Assembly (NCBI RefSeq): GCF_042682045.1
Contig: NZ_JBHUGS010000001.1
Location: forward strand, 310,001 to 374,000
Length of the DNA stretch: 64,000 nt
Direction of reading: 5' to 3'
Origin: Sphingomonas_R arantia
GTDB lineage: Bacteria > Pseudomonadota > Alphaproteobacteria > Sphingomonadales > Sphingomonadaceae
In this document: piece after piece, positions 1 to 8,359 of the stretch
Numbering within the stretch: the first letter of the stretch is position 1
How the letters are laid out: every line of letters begins with the position of its first letter
The notes under the pieces: model-generated
Seen by the model: only the letters and a program-made list of their open reading frames with translations
Databases searched by the model: none
Told to the model about the DNA's origin: nothing
Position numbers and translations under genes: made by a program

Positions 1-1
1 C

Positions 2-1537
2 GAGATCGCCGGCGGCATCGGTTACCCGGTGATGATGAAGGCGTCGGCCGGCGGCGGCGGCAAGGGGATGCGGCTGGCGTGGAGCGAGCGTGACGTGCGC
101 GAGGGGTTCGACGCGACGAAGCGCGAGGGGCTGGCGAGTTTCGGCGACGACCGGGTGTTCATCGAGAAGTTCGTCGAGAGCCCGCGCCATATCGAGATCC
201 AGCTGCTCGGCGACCAGCATGGCAACCTCGTCTATCTGGGCGAGCGTGAATGTTCGGTGCAGCGGCGCCACCAGAAAGTGGTCGAGGAAGCGCCGTCGCC
301 GTTCGTGACGCCCGAGATGCGCCGCGCGATGGGCGAACAGGCCGTCGAACTGGCGCGCGCGGTCGGCTATTTCAGCGCGGGGACGGTCGAGTTCATCGCG
401 GGGGCGGACCGCAGTTTCTATTTCCTCGAAATGAATACGCGGTTGCAGGTGGAGCATCCCGTCACCGAATATGTGACGGGACTGGACCTGGTCGAACAGA
501 TGATCCGGGTGGCGGCGGGGGAGCGGCTGAGTTTCGGGCAGGACGATGTGCGGCTGGACGGCTGGGCGGTGGAGACGCGGGTCTATGCCGAAGATCCGTA
601 TCGCGGGTTCCTGCCCTCGACCGGGCGGCTGGTGCGCTATCGCCCGCCGGCGGTGTCCGCCGATGTGCGCGTGGACGACGGGGTGGTCGAGGGGTCGGAC
701 ATTTCGATGTTCTACGACCCCATGATCGCCAAGCTGATCACGCACGGGCCGGACCGTATCGCGGCGATCGATGCGCAGGTGGCGGCGCTCGATCGGTTCG
801 AGATCGACGGGATCGGGCACAATGTCGATTTCCTGTCCGCGCTGATGCAGCATCCGCGGTTCCGGTCGGGCGAGATCACGACGGGGTTCATCGCGGAGGA
901 ATATCCCGACGGGTTCGGAGGCGCGCCGGCCGATACGGCGCTGGTCACGCGGCTGGCTGCGGTGGCGGGGCTGATCGCGAGCGCGGATGCTGCGCGTGCC
1001 GGTCGGATCAGCGGGCAGTTGAACGGTGGCCCGGACGAGGTCTCCGCCTGGGTCGCGACGATCGACGGCGTGGCGCACGACGTGGCGATCGAGGGCGAGC
1101 AGGTGACGGTGGACGGCACCGCGCTGGTGGTCGATGCGCCTTATGTGTCCGGGCAGCGACTGGTGGAGGCGACGATCGACGGGGAGCCGCTGGCGATCCG
1201 CGTGGTGCGCAAAGGGACGCAGTGGCGGTTCACGACGCGCGGCGCGAGCCACCGGGTGAGCGTGCTGCGGCCGGAGATCGCGGCGCTGTCGTGGCACATG
1301 ATCGAGAAGGTGCCGCCGGACCTGAGCCGGTTCCTGCTGTGCCCGATGCCGGGCCTCATCACCGCGGTGCATGTGGCGGCGGGCGACCGGGTCGAGGCGG
1401 GTCAGCCGCTGGCGGTGGTCGAGGCGATGAAGATGGAGAACATCCTACGCGCGGAGAAGGCCGGGACCGTGGCGCGTGTGGATGCGGAACCGGGCGACAG
1501 CCTGGCGGTCGACGCGGTGATCATGGAATTCGAATAA
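2..1537 (+). CDS. pccA: Acyl-CoA (probably propionyl-CoA) carboxylase biotin-carrying alpha subunit, 5' partial
   Basis: The reading frame is already open at base 2, so the N-terminus lies outside the window. The visible part starts in the ATP-grasp biotin carboxylase domain, with the glycine-rich ATP loop KASAGGGGKGM near its start and the ECSVQRRHQK and NTRLQVEHPVTE signatures following. A linker and a C-terminal biotin carrier domain come next, with the biotinylation motif EAMKMENIL; the acceptor lysine lies about 34 residues from the end. This subunit carboxylates biotin with ATP and bicarbonate and passes CO2 to the carboxyltransferase (beta) subunit. The long alpha subunit with its own biotin domain fits propionyl- or 3-methylcrotonyl-CoA carboxylase; propionyl is favoured from overall resemblance only. 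Confidence 0.85.
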   Translation, partial: EIAGGIGYPVMMKASAGGGGKGMRLAWSERDVREGFDATKREGLASFGDDRVFIEKFVESPRHIEIQLLGDQHGNLVYLGERECSVQRRHQKVVEEAPSPFVTPEMRRAMGEQAVELARAVGYFSAGTVEFIAGADRSFYFLEMNTRLQVEHPVTEYVTGLDLVEQMIRVAAGERLSFGQDDVRLDGWAVETRVYAEDPYRGFLPSTGRLVRYRPPAVSADVRVDDGVVEGSDISMFYDPMIAKLITHGPDRIAAIDAQVAALDRFEIDGIGHNVDFLSALMQHPRFRSGEITTGFIAEEYPDGFGGAPADTALVTRLAAVAGLIASADAARAGRISGQLNGGPDEVSAWVATIDGVAHDVAIEGEQVTVDGTALVVDAPYVSGQRLVEATIDGEPLAIRVVRKGTQWRFTTRGASHRVSVLRPEIAALSWHMIEKVPPDLSRFLLCPMPGLITAVHVAAGDRVEAGQPLAVVEAMKMENILRAEKAGTVARVDAEPGDSLAVDAVIMEFE

Positions 1538-1540
1538 GGG

Positions 1541-1575
1541 TTCGCGGCGTCCCGGACCAGCCGGGACGCCGCGAA
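1541..1575. terminator. Perfect hairpin between convergent genes
   Basis: A 15-bp perfect stem (TTCGCGGCGTCCCGG and its complement) with a 5-nt loop sits between the stops of the carboxylase gene and the minus-strand CsbD gene. It lacks a U-tract, so it may act as a bidirectional, Rho-assisted or stalling terminator. Confidence 0.6.
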
Positions 1576-1586
1576 ATCAGCCGGTC

Positions 1587-1871
1587 TTAGCGACCGCGCA
1601 GCGTGTTGAGCAGAGCGATGCCGACGACGCCGACCAGTGCGGCCGTCGCGAACGGGCGCTGCTTGGCAAAGCCCTTCGCCTTGTCGGCGAGCGGTGCGAC
1701 ATTCCCGGAGATCGCATCACGTGCGGCGCCGACGCCCTGCTGGACCTTGCCGGTCACCTGGTCGGCCACGCCGCTGGACTGAAGCGAGCGGTCGCCGGTC
1801 AGGTCGCCTGCGGCTTCCTTGAACTTGCCGCCGATTTCGTTGCCGTCGCCCTTGAGAGTCGTGATGCTCAT
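1587..1871 (-). CDS. CsbD-family stress protein with C-terminal membrane anchor
   Basis: A 94-aa protein. Its first half carries the CsbD pattern (NEIGGKFKEAAGDLTGD followed by a VTGKVQQGVG repeat-like segment). The C-terminus ends in a short hydrophobic helix (FATAALVGVVGIALLNTLRGR without the last residues is typical of ElaB/YqjD-like anchors). CsbD proteins are small, stress-induced and of unclear biochemistry. The ATG overlaps the TGA of the upstream PH-domain gene by 4 nt, with AAGGA placed just before it, so translation is probably coupled. I chose this ATG because it gives the canonical MSITT-like N-terminus. Confidence 0.8.
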   Translation of the reverse strand: MSITTLKGDGNEIGGKFKEAAGDLTGDRSLQSSGVADQVTGKVQQGVGAARDAISGNVAPLADKAKGFAKQRPFATAALVGVVGIALLNTLRGR

Positions 1872-3391
1872 GAGAATGTCCTTTCGTCTGTCGGCTCCGT
1901 GATGGGAGCATGGACTGTCGCAACGTCCGAATCGCGTTCGGTTTCCAATTTCATTTCGGTCATGGCAAGATCGGCAGCCAGCCGGGCCGCGGCGGCGGGT
2001 GCGATATCGACGATATCGGGGCGGTGGAGGCCGCGTGCGCCGGCCGTATCGACGCGCACGGTGACGAGGTCGAGCCGGCGTTGCAGCCAGGTGCGCGACA
2101 GGGTGACGGCCTGCACCGCGTCGCGCGGGACGGTCCATTCGCGCCGCGCCAGCACGCCGTGCGCGACCTGGAGACTGTCGCCGACCAGCGCGTAACGGTG
2201 ATGGCGGCGGGCGAGCAGTGCGGCCCCGACGGGGATGGGGAGGAGCAGCAGGCCGAACAATGCGGGCGGGAAGACGATGCCGGCGGCAAGGATTGCCACG
2301 AGCGGGAGGCCGGCGTGGATCAGCGTGCTGCGCAGGACATGGCCGGGCGCGACGGGGCGCAAGGGCTGCGGATCGAAGGCGGGGAGGCCGGCGGCGGTGA
2401 CGATCGCGGCGATTTCGGGTGGGCGGGCGAAGGGGGCCATGTCCTGGCGCCCGCCGGCGTCGTTGCTGCCACCGAGCGTCTGGAAGCGAAGCGAGGCCCA
2501 TCCGAGCCGGCCGGAGACGGGGCCGCGTTCGACCAAAGCGAGCTGGATGCGCGCGATGCCGACCACGACCTCGGTCCGGGTCAGCAGCCCGCGGACGCGG
2601 CGGAAGCGACCGTCGGCAAGCGTCAGCCGGAAGCCGTACTGGGTCAGCACCGTGCGGATGAAGCCCGCGACCACGCCCGCGGCGAGGACCGCGAGCAAGG
2701 TGGCGGCGACGGTGAGCAGCGATACCCAGTGCGCCGCGAGATCGGGGGCAGCGCCGATGGTGCGGCGGATGTCGTCGCGGTCGAAATCGATGAAGCCGTC
2801 GATCGCCTGGAACGCAGCGCCGATCGCGGCGAGCCAGACGAGCGAGAACCCGAACGCGCCCATCTGCGCGAGGCGGCGGGCGTCCATGGCGAAGATGGTG
2901 CGTTCCGGGGCGGGCTGAGGCAGGTCGGGCGCGGCGGCGCTGCGTGGGCTGCGGAGGAGCGCGCGGATGCGTTCGGCCTCGGCCAGCGAGACGGCGTCGA
3001 GCACGCCTTCGTCGGTTTCGCCGGCGCCGGTTTCCAGCCGGACGGTGGCGACGCCGAACAGGCGGGCGAGCGGGCGGCGCTCGATCGAAACGTCCTGGAT
3101 GCGGTCGAGTGGGATCGAGCGGCGGTTGGTGGTGAGGATGCCCTGCGTGATGGTGATGTCGTCCGCGCCGATCGCGTAGGTGAACGACCGCCAGCGGAGC
3201 CAGAGCGCGCCGAGGCTGACGGCCGCGGCGGCCAGCGCCAGCAAGGCCAGCCAGACCCGGCCGGTGGCCGACATCGTTGCGATCAGCGGGATGCCGAACA
3301 CCATCGACGGCAGCTTGCGGACCGCCATCAGCGCGACGCTGCGCGGGTCGAGCCGGCGGGGCGTGGCGGCGGTCGGCGTGTCGGGCGTCAT
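1868..3391 (-). CDS. YdbT-like membrane protein with bacterial PH (bPH2) domains
   Basis: A 507-aa protein with an N-terminal membrane pair, then a bPH2 domain (SFTYAIGADDITITQGIL, then PLDRIQDVSIERRPLARLFG). Two further membrane/bPH2 blocks follow; the last contains VPRDAVQAVTLSRTWLQRRL. This triple arrangement is typical of YdbT, a membrane protein of unknown role that usually works with YdbS. The start overlaps the stop of the upstream YdbS-like gene by 4 nt (ATGA) and its own stop overlaps the CsbD start, so the three genes form one tightly coupled operon. Function is inferred from family membership only. Confidence 0.8.
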   Translation of the reverse strand: MTPDTPTAATPRRLDPRSVALMAVRKLPSMVFGIPLIATMSATGRVWLALLALAAAAVSLGALWLRWRSFTYAIGADDITITQGILTTNRRSIPLDRIQDVSIERRPLARLFGVATVRLETGAGETDEGVLDAVSLAEAERIRALLRSPRSAAAPDLPQPAPERTIFAMDARRLAQMGAFGFSLVWLAAIGAAFQAIDGFIDFDRDDIRRTIGAAPDLAAHWVSLLTVAATLLAVLAAGVVAGFIRTVLTQYGFRLTLADGRFRRVRGLLTRTEVVVGIARIQLALVERGPVSGRLGWASLRFQTLGGSNDAGGRQDMAPFARPPEIAAIVTAAGLPAFDPQPLRPVAPGHVLRSTLIHAGLPLVAILAAGIVFPPALFGLLLLPIPVGAALLARRHHRYALVGDSLQVAHGVLARREWTVPRDAVQAVTLSRTWLQRRLDLVTVRVDTAGARGLHRPDIVDIAPAAAARLAADLAMTEMKLETERDSDVATVHAPITEPTDERTFS

Positions 3392-3870
3392 GTCAGGCCG
3401 GGGGTGAGGCGGGCGCGGATCGTGTCGCGGATCGATTCGGCATCGGCGCGCGCCAGGCCGGGAACGGTGACGCGGCTGTGATCGGTGCCCGCGGTGTGCA
3501 GGACGAGCGTGGCGACGCCGTAGCGCCGCTCGACCGGGCCCTGCGCCAGATCGATATGCTGGACGCGTGCGACGGGGACGATGGTGTGGACCTGCGTCAG
3601 CCAGCCCGAGGCGACGTGCAGTTCCTGCTTCGTGAAGGCGTGTGACCAGCGTTGCCATGTCCGGCGCGGGGCGAGCAGGATCAGCCACGCGGCGGCGAGC
3701 AACGCGAGGGTCGCGACGATGCCGGAGGGGAGGTCGTTGGCGAACAGCGCGACCTCCGCGATGCCGGCGGCGACGAGCAATACTGCGGCGTTGGCGATGC
3801 CGCGGACGCGCAGGACGGCGACCTGACGCGGGTCGAGCGGGAGCATCGGCGGAAGGGCGGCGATCGGCAT
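3388..3870 (-). CDS. YdbS-like PH-domain membrane protein
   Basis: A 160-aa protein with two hydrophobic helices near residues 25-75 followed by one bPH2 domain (SHAFTKQELHVASGWLT, then PVARVQHIDLAQGPVERRYG). This is the usual size and layout of YdbS, the partner of YdbT. The longest frame extends further upstream, but MPIAALPP is preferred: it has AGGA about 8 nt upstream, while the extension is arginine-rich and out of character. It is the first gene of a coupled YdbS-YdbT-CsbD operon. Confidence 0.75.
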   Translation of the reverse strand: MPIAALPPMLPLDPRQVAVLRVRGIANAAVLLVAAGIAEVALFANDLPSGIVATLALLAAAWLILLAPRRTWQRWSHAFTKQELHVASGWLTQVHTIVPVARVQHIDLAQGPVERRYGVATLVLHTAGTDHSRVTVPGLARADAESIRDTIRARLTPGLT

Positions 3871-4030
3871 GGCGCATCCTGGCGCAGCGGTGGGGGCGGC
3901 GACAAGCGAAATGGTCCGATCGACACCGTTCGCCGGGCGGGTTAGGGCTGCGTCGCCAGGACCGCCCATGCGCGCGGGCCGGTGGAGCGGATGCCGGACT
4001 CTCTTTGACGCCGATCCGGGGCTGACCGCC

Positions 4031-4681
4031 ATGACGACGACACCGCTGACGACGCCGAACCGCCGCACCCGCGTGCGTGCCGAACGCGGGACGGCGCACA
4101 GCCTGGTCGAGGACGGCTATGCGCTGGTCGTCGGGTGCATCCTGCTGGTGCTGGGGCTGGTGCTGCTGCACGCGGCGGGGCTGGTGACCGGCGGGATTGC
4201 GGGGGTCGCGCTGCTGGTGTCGTATCTGGTGCCGTGGCCGGTGGGGGTGCTGTTCACGGTGATCAACATCCCGTTCTTCCTGTTCGCGCACCGCGTGATG
4301 GGCGCGCGGTTCGCGGTGAAGACTGTGCTGGTGAATGTCGGGATCGCGGCGATTTCGGCCGCGGCCAAGCTGTCGCTGACGATCGCGGACGTGCATCCCA
4401 TGTTCGCGGCGCTGGTGGGGGGCACGGTGATCGGGATGGGAATCCTGTCGCTCGCGCGGCACGATGCGGGTGTGGGCGGGACCGGGGTGATCACGCTTTG
4501 GTTGCAGCGGCGGCGCGGGTGGAATGCGGGGCGGACGCAGATCGCGATCGACGTGCTGATCCTGGCGGCGGCGGTGCCGGTGGTGAGCGTGGAGCGGTTG
4601 GGGTGGTCCGCGCTGAGTGCGGCGGCGATCAGCCTGGTGCTGATCGCGTGGCATCGGCCGGATCGGTATGTGGGGCGGTGA
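4031..4681 (+). CDS. YitT/DUF161-family integral membrane protein
   Basis: A 216-aa protein. After a charged N-terminus of about 30 residues there are five to six hydrophobic segments with the YitT-type glycine-rich pattern (LVTGGIAGVALLVSYL; NIPFFLF; ALVGGTVIGMGI; GVGGTGVI). The family comprises inner-membrane proteins of unknown transport or sensing role. The start MTTTPLTTPNRR was chosen because the longer frame overlaps the divergent PH operon promoter region. It is divergent from the YdbS-like gene, with 160 bp between them. Confidence 0.75.
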   Translation: MTTTPLTTPNRRTRVRAERGTAHSLVEDGYALVVGCILLVLGLVLLHAAGLVTGGIAGVALLVSYLVPWPVGVLFTVINIPFFLFAHRVMGARFAVKTVLVNVGIAAISAAAKLSLTIADVHPMFAALVGGTVIGMGILSLARHDAGVGGTGVITLWLQRRRGWNAGRTQIAIDVLILAAAVPVVSVERLGWSALSAAAISLVLIAWHRPDRYVGR

Positions 4682-4712
4682 CTTCAGGCGTTTCGCTCGG
4701 GGTTAGGTTGTT

Positions 4713-4810
4713 CCCCTCTCCCAACCCTCTCCCCGGAGGGGAGAGGGTTTTTTGGGTGCGCTGCGTGACTGACTCCCTCTCCCCTCGGGGAGAGGGTTGG
4801 GGAGAGGGGG
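4713..4810. repeat. Palindromic C/T-rich repeat pair (family C)
   Basis: Two inverted copies of a block containing CCCTCTCCCCGGAGGGG and its complement, about 25 bp apart, sit downstream of the YitT gene and before the convergent histidine kinase stop. The same family recurs at 34261-34370 (variant) and at 62791-62903. It resembles REP/BIME elements and could form strong hairpins acting as a bidirectional terminator. Confidence 0.8.
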
Positions 4811-4828
4811 AGTGGCTTGGGGTGACCC

Positions 4829-6193
4829 TTATCGCGTTGCGGGCAACCTGATCTCCGCCAGCAAACCCCCGCCCGCGGCCTCGCCCAGCGTCAGTGTGCC
4901 GCCATGGCCTTCGGCGATGCTGCGGGCGATGGCGAGGCCGAGGCCGGTGCCGCCGGTGTCGCGGTTGCGGGAGGAGTCGTGGCGCTGGAAGGGTTGCATC
5001 ATGCGGGCGCGGTCGGCCGGCGGGATGCCGGGGCCGTCGTCGGCGATGCTGACGATCACGGCGTCGGCGGTGGCGGAGACCGACAGTGTCGCGGTGGTGG
5101 CGTAGGCGAGCGCGTTGTCGACGAGGTTGCGGACCGCGCGGCGGAGCAGGACGGGTTGCACGTCGGCGATGGCGCGCGGGCCGGGGGTGAAGGCGACCGC
5201 GCGGCCCATGTCGCGGTAGTCCTCGACCAATGCCTCGACCAGGGCGGCGACGTCCATGCGGCGGGCGTCCTCGCGCACCCGGCCGGTGCGGGCGAGGACG
5301 AGGATGTCCTCGAGCATGGCGGTCGATTCGTCGATCGTGGCGATCGCGGCGGCGCGTTCGTCGGCGGGGTCCATCCCCTCGATCCGGATGCGGAGCGAGG
5401 CGAGCGGAGTGCGCAGGTCGTGGCCGATCGCGCCAAGCATGCGGTCCTTTTCGTCGAGCAACGCCACGACGCGCGCGTTCATCGCGTTAAATGCTACGAT
5501 GGCGTGGCGCAGATCGTCCGGCCCGCGGACCGGCACCGCGACCGGATCGCCGCGCCCGCCGAACGCATCGGCCGCGCGGGTGAGATCGCGCAACGGGCGG
5601 GCGAGCCGCATCGCGATGCCGATGCTGGCACCGAGCACGATCAGGTAGAGCAGCAGCGTGGCGGCGCCCAGCCGGATGCCGAGCCGCGGATCGCGCGGCG
5701 GGGTGATGATCCGGGCGGTCAGCCAGCGCCCCTCGCGCCCGCGGACGGCGAGGATCAGCAGCTGGCGTTCGGCGGACTCCGGCGCACGCGCGCGGTTCGC
5801 GCCGGGGATCCGGGCGGGCGCGGGGGCCGCGGTGATCGCGGCACGGACCGCGGCGGGGCGGGTGTCGAGATCGGCGAGCGCTTCGACCAGTCGCGCCTCG
5901 ACCGCGGCGTTGCGGGCGAGGGAAGGAACGCCGCTGTCCGCCGACCAGGCGAAGCGGGCGCCGCGGTGCGAGGCGTCGGCGAGGAGCGCGGCGCGGAATT
6001 CGGGGGCGGCGGTGGCGAGATCGGCCGCGACGCCGGCGAACCGGTCGATCGCGGGCCCTTGGTTCTGCGCGAGCGTGAGTTTCTGCCGCTCGTTCAGGAT
6101 GAGCGCGAAATTCGCGATTTGCGCCACGAGCAACGCGAGGCCGAGCAGCAGCGCCATCTGGCCGCCGAGGCTGCGCGGCAGGAAGCGAATCAT
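4829..6193 (-). CDS. Two-component sensor histidine kinase
   Basis: A 454-aa protein with an N-terminal membrane helix (residues about 10-30), a periplasmic sensor region of about 130 residues, a second helix (LLLYLIVLGASIGIAM), a HAMP linker (RLARPLRDLTRAADAF), and the HisKA H-box GHDLRTPLASLR. It ends with a HATPase_c domain: N-box NLVDNALAYA, G1 DDGPGIP, G2 GTGLGLAIA. It would autophosphorylate the H-box histidine and transfer to the adjacent OmpR-type regulator. The start overlaps the regulator stop by 4 nt. It most resembles the EnvZ/RstB group; the signal is unknown. Confidence 0.92.
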   Translation of the reverse strand: MIRFLPRSLGGQMALLLGLALLVAQIANFALILNERQKLTLAQNQGPAIDRFAGVAADLATAAPEFRAALLADASHRGARFAWSADSGVPSLARNAAVEARLVEALADLDTRPAAVRAAITAAPAPARIPGANRARAPESAERQLLILAVRGREGRWLTARIITPPRDPRLGIRLGAATLLLYLIVLGASIGIAMRLARPLRDLTRAADAFGGRGDPVAVPVRGPDDLRHAIVAFNAMNARVVALLDEKDRMLGAIGHDLRTPLASLRIRIEGMDPADERAAAIATIDESTAMLEDILVLARTGRVREDARRMDVAALVEALVEDYRDMGRAVAFTPGPRAIADVQPVLLRRAVRNLVDNALAYATTATLSVSATADAVIVSIADDGPGIPPADRARMMQPFQRHDSSRNRDTGGTGLGLAIARSIAEGHGGTLTLGEAAGGGLLAEIRLPATR

Positions 6194-6912
6194 ATCCGGC
6201 GCACGTCGGCGGCGAGCATGTAGCCGCCGCCGCGGACCGTCTTGATCAGGCGCGGGTCGGCGGGGTCGAGCTCCAGCTTGCGGCGCAGGCGGCTGATATG
6301 GTTGTCGATGCTGCGTTCGAACGCGGCGAGTTCGCGGCCCTGGCTGAGATCGAGCAGCTGATCGCGGGTCAGCACGCGGCGCGGGTGCGTGACGAAGGCG
6401 TGGAGGAGGTTGTATTCGCCGGTCGACAGCGGGGCGGCGACCCCGGCCTCGTCGACCAGTTCGCGGTCGCCAGTGCGCAGGACCCAGGGGCCGAATGCGA
6501 AGCCGTCCGCATCGGGCGCGTGGACGGTCGCGGTGCCGCCGGATGCGGTGCGGCGCAGGACAGCCTTGATCCGGGCGAGCAGTTCGCGCGGGGAGAAGGG
6601 TTTCGTCACATAATCGTCCGCGCCGATCTCCAGCCCCAGGATGCGGTCGACCTCCTCCGCGCGGGCGGTGAGCAGGATGACCGGGATCTGCGTGGTGGCG
6701 CGCAGGAAGCCGGCGAGCGACAGCCCGTCCTCGCCCGGCATCATGATGTCGAGCAGGACGAGGTCGATCGCATGGACGGCGAGGACGGCGCGCGCGGCGG
6801 CGGCGCTTTCCGCCTTGGTGACGCGCATCCCCTCGCGCCCGAGATACGCGGCGAGCGGATCGCGGATGTCGCGCGCATCGTCGACCAGCAGGATATGGGG
6901 TTCGTCCGACAT
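6190..6912 (-). CDS. OmpR-family response regulator
   Basis: A 240-aa protein. The receiver domain has acidic DD near residue 11, the phospho-acceptor aspartate in LVLLDIMMPGEDG, a conserved T in LLTAR and K in YVTKPFSP. The C-terminal winged-helix DNA-binding domain reads STGEYNLLHAFVTHPRRVLTRDQLL and ends KTVRGGGYML. It is the first gene of a two-gene operon with the overlapping histidine kinase. The target regulon cannot be read from the sequence; the RcnB-like gene lies next upstream on the same strand. Confidence 0.95.
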   Translation of the reverse strand: MSDEPHILLVDDARDIRDPLAAYLGREGMRVTKAESAAAARAVLAVHAIDLVLLDIMMPGEDGLSLAGFLRATTQIPVILLTARAEEVDRILGLEIGADDYVTKPFSPRELLARIKAVLRRTASGGTATVHAPDADGFAFGPWVLRTGDRELVDEAGVAAPLSTGEYNLLHAFVTHPRRVLTRDQLLDLSQGRELAAFERSIDNHISRLRRKLELDPADPRLIKTVRGGGYMLAADVRRI

Positions 6913-6948
6913 GGGGGCAGCCTAGCAAGTCCGGCGGGCATGGCGAAG

Positions 6949-6973
6949 CCCCGGGGTCGGATAGACCCCGGGA
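6949..6973. terminator. GC-rich hairpin downstream of the RcnB-like gene
   Basis: CCCGGGGTC and GACCCCGGG flank a short loop between the RcnB-like stop and the start of the response regulator. It is a plausible terminator for the RcnB-like gene, without a U-tract. Confidence 0.5.
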
Positions 6974-6991
6974 CTGTGCCGATCCGCTGGC

Positions 6992-7360
6992 TTAACGGAT
7001 CACGTTGGCGGAGACCGCGGCGATGATGCCGCTGGTGATGCCGATCAGGACGGCGTCATTGCCCGACTGGACCCAGCGGTAGCCGCGCGGTGCCGCGCTC
7101 AGGCGGTACTGACGGGGCGTCTGGATGACGCGGTAGTTGCGCGCGTAGCGGCTTTCGAAGCGCTGACCCTTGGCCCAGCGGCGGTCCTTCTGCGGCGTGG
7201 CGCGGCGATCCTGGCGGACGACGGTCTTCTTGACGACCACGGTGCGACGCTGGTCGCGCTGTTCGACGCGGCCGCGGCCGTCATTCTGCTGGTAGGGGGC
7301 GGCAGCAACCGGGCCGGTTGCGATGGTGGCGGCGAGCAGTGCGATGATGAACTTCTTCAT
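6992..7360 (-). CDS. RcnB-family periplasmic protein
   Basis: A 122-aa protein with a cleavable signal peptide (MKKFIIALLAATIATGPVAA, then AP). A basic, glutamine-rich middle (DRRATPQKDRRWAKGQRF) is followed by the RcnB motif PRGYRWVQSGNDAVLIGITSG. RcnB proteins are small periplasmic proteins first linked to nickel/cobalt homeostasis in E. coli; in alphaproteobacteria they are abundant and their role is unproven. The start is set by GGGAG 8 nt upstream; an ATG six codons earlier is less likely. Confidence 0.8.
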   Translation of the reverse strand: MKKFIIALLAATIATGPVAAAPYQQNDGRGRVEQRDQRRTVVVKKTVVRQDRRATPQKDRRWAKGQRFESRYARNYRVIQTPRQYRLSAAPRGYRWVQSGNDAVLIGITSGIIAAVSANVIR

Positions 7361-7502
7361 GGTGTGTCTCCCTTTCAAGGTCGACGCCGATCCCGTCGGC
7401 GTTGATTGGAATATGGAGCACCATGGTCGCAGCGATATCCCGGTGGACGGGGAATCGTGTCGCAGTTTGTATCAGCGCGAATCAGGTTGACCGATGCGGC
7501 AC

Positions 7503-7600
7503 AAAAAAAGGGCCGGCGCGAAGGCCAGCCCGTAAGTCTTAGGAGAGGATGCCTGAAAGGCCTATCCCTTGTGCGGTGCAGCAGCCGATCCGGCAAGTGC
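7503..7600 (-). ncRNA. Small RNA copy 1 (paralogue of the 8360-8457 locus)
   Basis: On the minus strand a 98-nt unit runs from GCACTTG to a Rho-independent terminator: GGGCTGGCC, a TTCG loop, the return strand, then seven T. The core CCTTTCAGGCATCCTCTCCTAA is almost identical to copy 2, and the 5' hairpin differs. The CCTCTCCT stretch is an anti-Shine-Dalgarno-like motif of the kind exposed in several alphaproteobacterial trans-acting sRNAs (family-level knowledge). No coding frame fits. Boundaries are inferred from promoter spacing and the terminator. Confidence 0.75.
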
Positions 7601-7632
7601 ATTTTTGGTAATGCAACATGTCGGTAGCGCAA
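7601..7632 (-). promoter_or_regulatory. Candidate sigma-70-type promoter of sRNA copy 1
   Basis: TTGCGC on the minus strand lies 29 nt before AATGCACTTG, exactly as TTGCGT does in copy 2, while the intervening bases differ. This conserved spacing marks a probable -35 element; the -10 is weak (ACCAAA). Confidence 0.5.
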
Positions 7633-7722
7633 TCATCGCGATCGCGCGGGCGGCCGGACCGGACGTGCCGTCCAGTGGGTGGCGTGGGTGGAGCGAGGCG
7701 GCGGTTCGGGGTAGAGACCCGC

Positions 7723-8004
7723 ATGCGCCGTACCCCGACCCTGATCATCAACCCGTTGCGCGATCCGACCGTTGCGGGCGGCACCGCGCAGATGCCGATG
7801 CTGAGCTGTTACCGCGCCTGTTACGATGCGCGCGCGTTCGTGGTGTGCCTTACGGCGGGGGCGGATGCGAAGCTGGGGATCGGGCCGGCGGGGGCGATGT
7901 CGCATACGGTGCGATCGCGGATCGAGCGGGTGGCGACGCGGGTGGCGGCCACGATGCCGGAGCAGGGGCAGCATGCGATCATATTGGATGCGGGGGATTT
8001 GTAG
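7723..8004 (+). CDS. Hypothetical 93-aa protein
   Basis: I do not recognise a family. The frame from ATG 7723 gives MRRTPTLIINPLRDP, then a segment with two Cys (MLSCYRACYDAR, VVCLTAG) and an amphipathic C-terminus. It is not arginine-rich as shadow frames here usually are, and third positions are mostly G/C. It lies between the two sRNA copies and is transcribed opposite to them. No good ribosome-binding site is visible, so it could be a chance frame. Confidence 0.35.
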   Translation: MRRTPTLIINPLRDPTVAGGTAQMPMLSCYRACYDARAFVVCLTAGADAKLGIGPAGAMSHTVRSRIERVATRVAATMPEQGQHAIILDAGDL

Positions 8005-8034
8005 GGTCTGAGGGCGCTTGCGGGTTGGCGCCCC

Positions 8035-8082
8035 TCGGCTTGGCTCGGGGGAGGTGCCTCGACTTCGCTCGGCATGGACGGT
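8035..8082. repeat. Dispersed repeat, family B
   Basis: The block with GGTGCCTCGACTTCGCTCGG and GCATGGACGG is related to blocks at 40734-40778 and 57641-57690 (TCGACTGCGCTCGACGG, then CTCGGGATGGGCGG). It is non-coding and next to a family A palindrome here as at the other two loci. Confidence 0.65.
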
Positions 8083-8106
8083 TCTGAGCGAGGTTCTATC
8101 CCAGTT

Positions 8107-8169
8107 CCGTTTGGTTCGAGCCTGTCGAGAACTCTGCGCGGGGTTCTCGACAGGCTCGAACCAAACGGG
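8107..8169. repeat. Palindromic repeat, family A (full inverted pair)
   Basis: CCGTTTGGTTCGAGCCTGTC and its reverse complement flank a short GC spacer, giving a stem of about 25 bp. Related copies occur at 36156, 40603, 41715 and 57469. It looks like a REP/BIME-like mobile palindrome. Confidence 0.85.
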
Positions 8170-8359
8170 GTGGGTGTTTGATAGTGAGTGTTCGGGTGAG
8201 TTGAGTTCTGCCCCGTCCCCCCGGGCGTCTGGGGGAGAGCGCGAGCGCTCCATCCCCCAGCTGCGGCATCGCCGTTGCCGGTCATGCCGGCGGCCCCGCT
8301 CCGAGTTATACTTGTTCGGTCGAGCTGCAGAGCGGTTCCGATAGCCCAAGCCGAATCAT

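Noticed and set aside
4713..4810. A possible CRISPR array
   Set aside because: The repeats are an inverted pair, not regularly spaced direct repeats, and no cas genes are present.
7633..8349. Minus-strand frame across the gap between the two small RNAs
   Set aside because: It reads through the family A palindrome and has no protein-like pattern.
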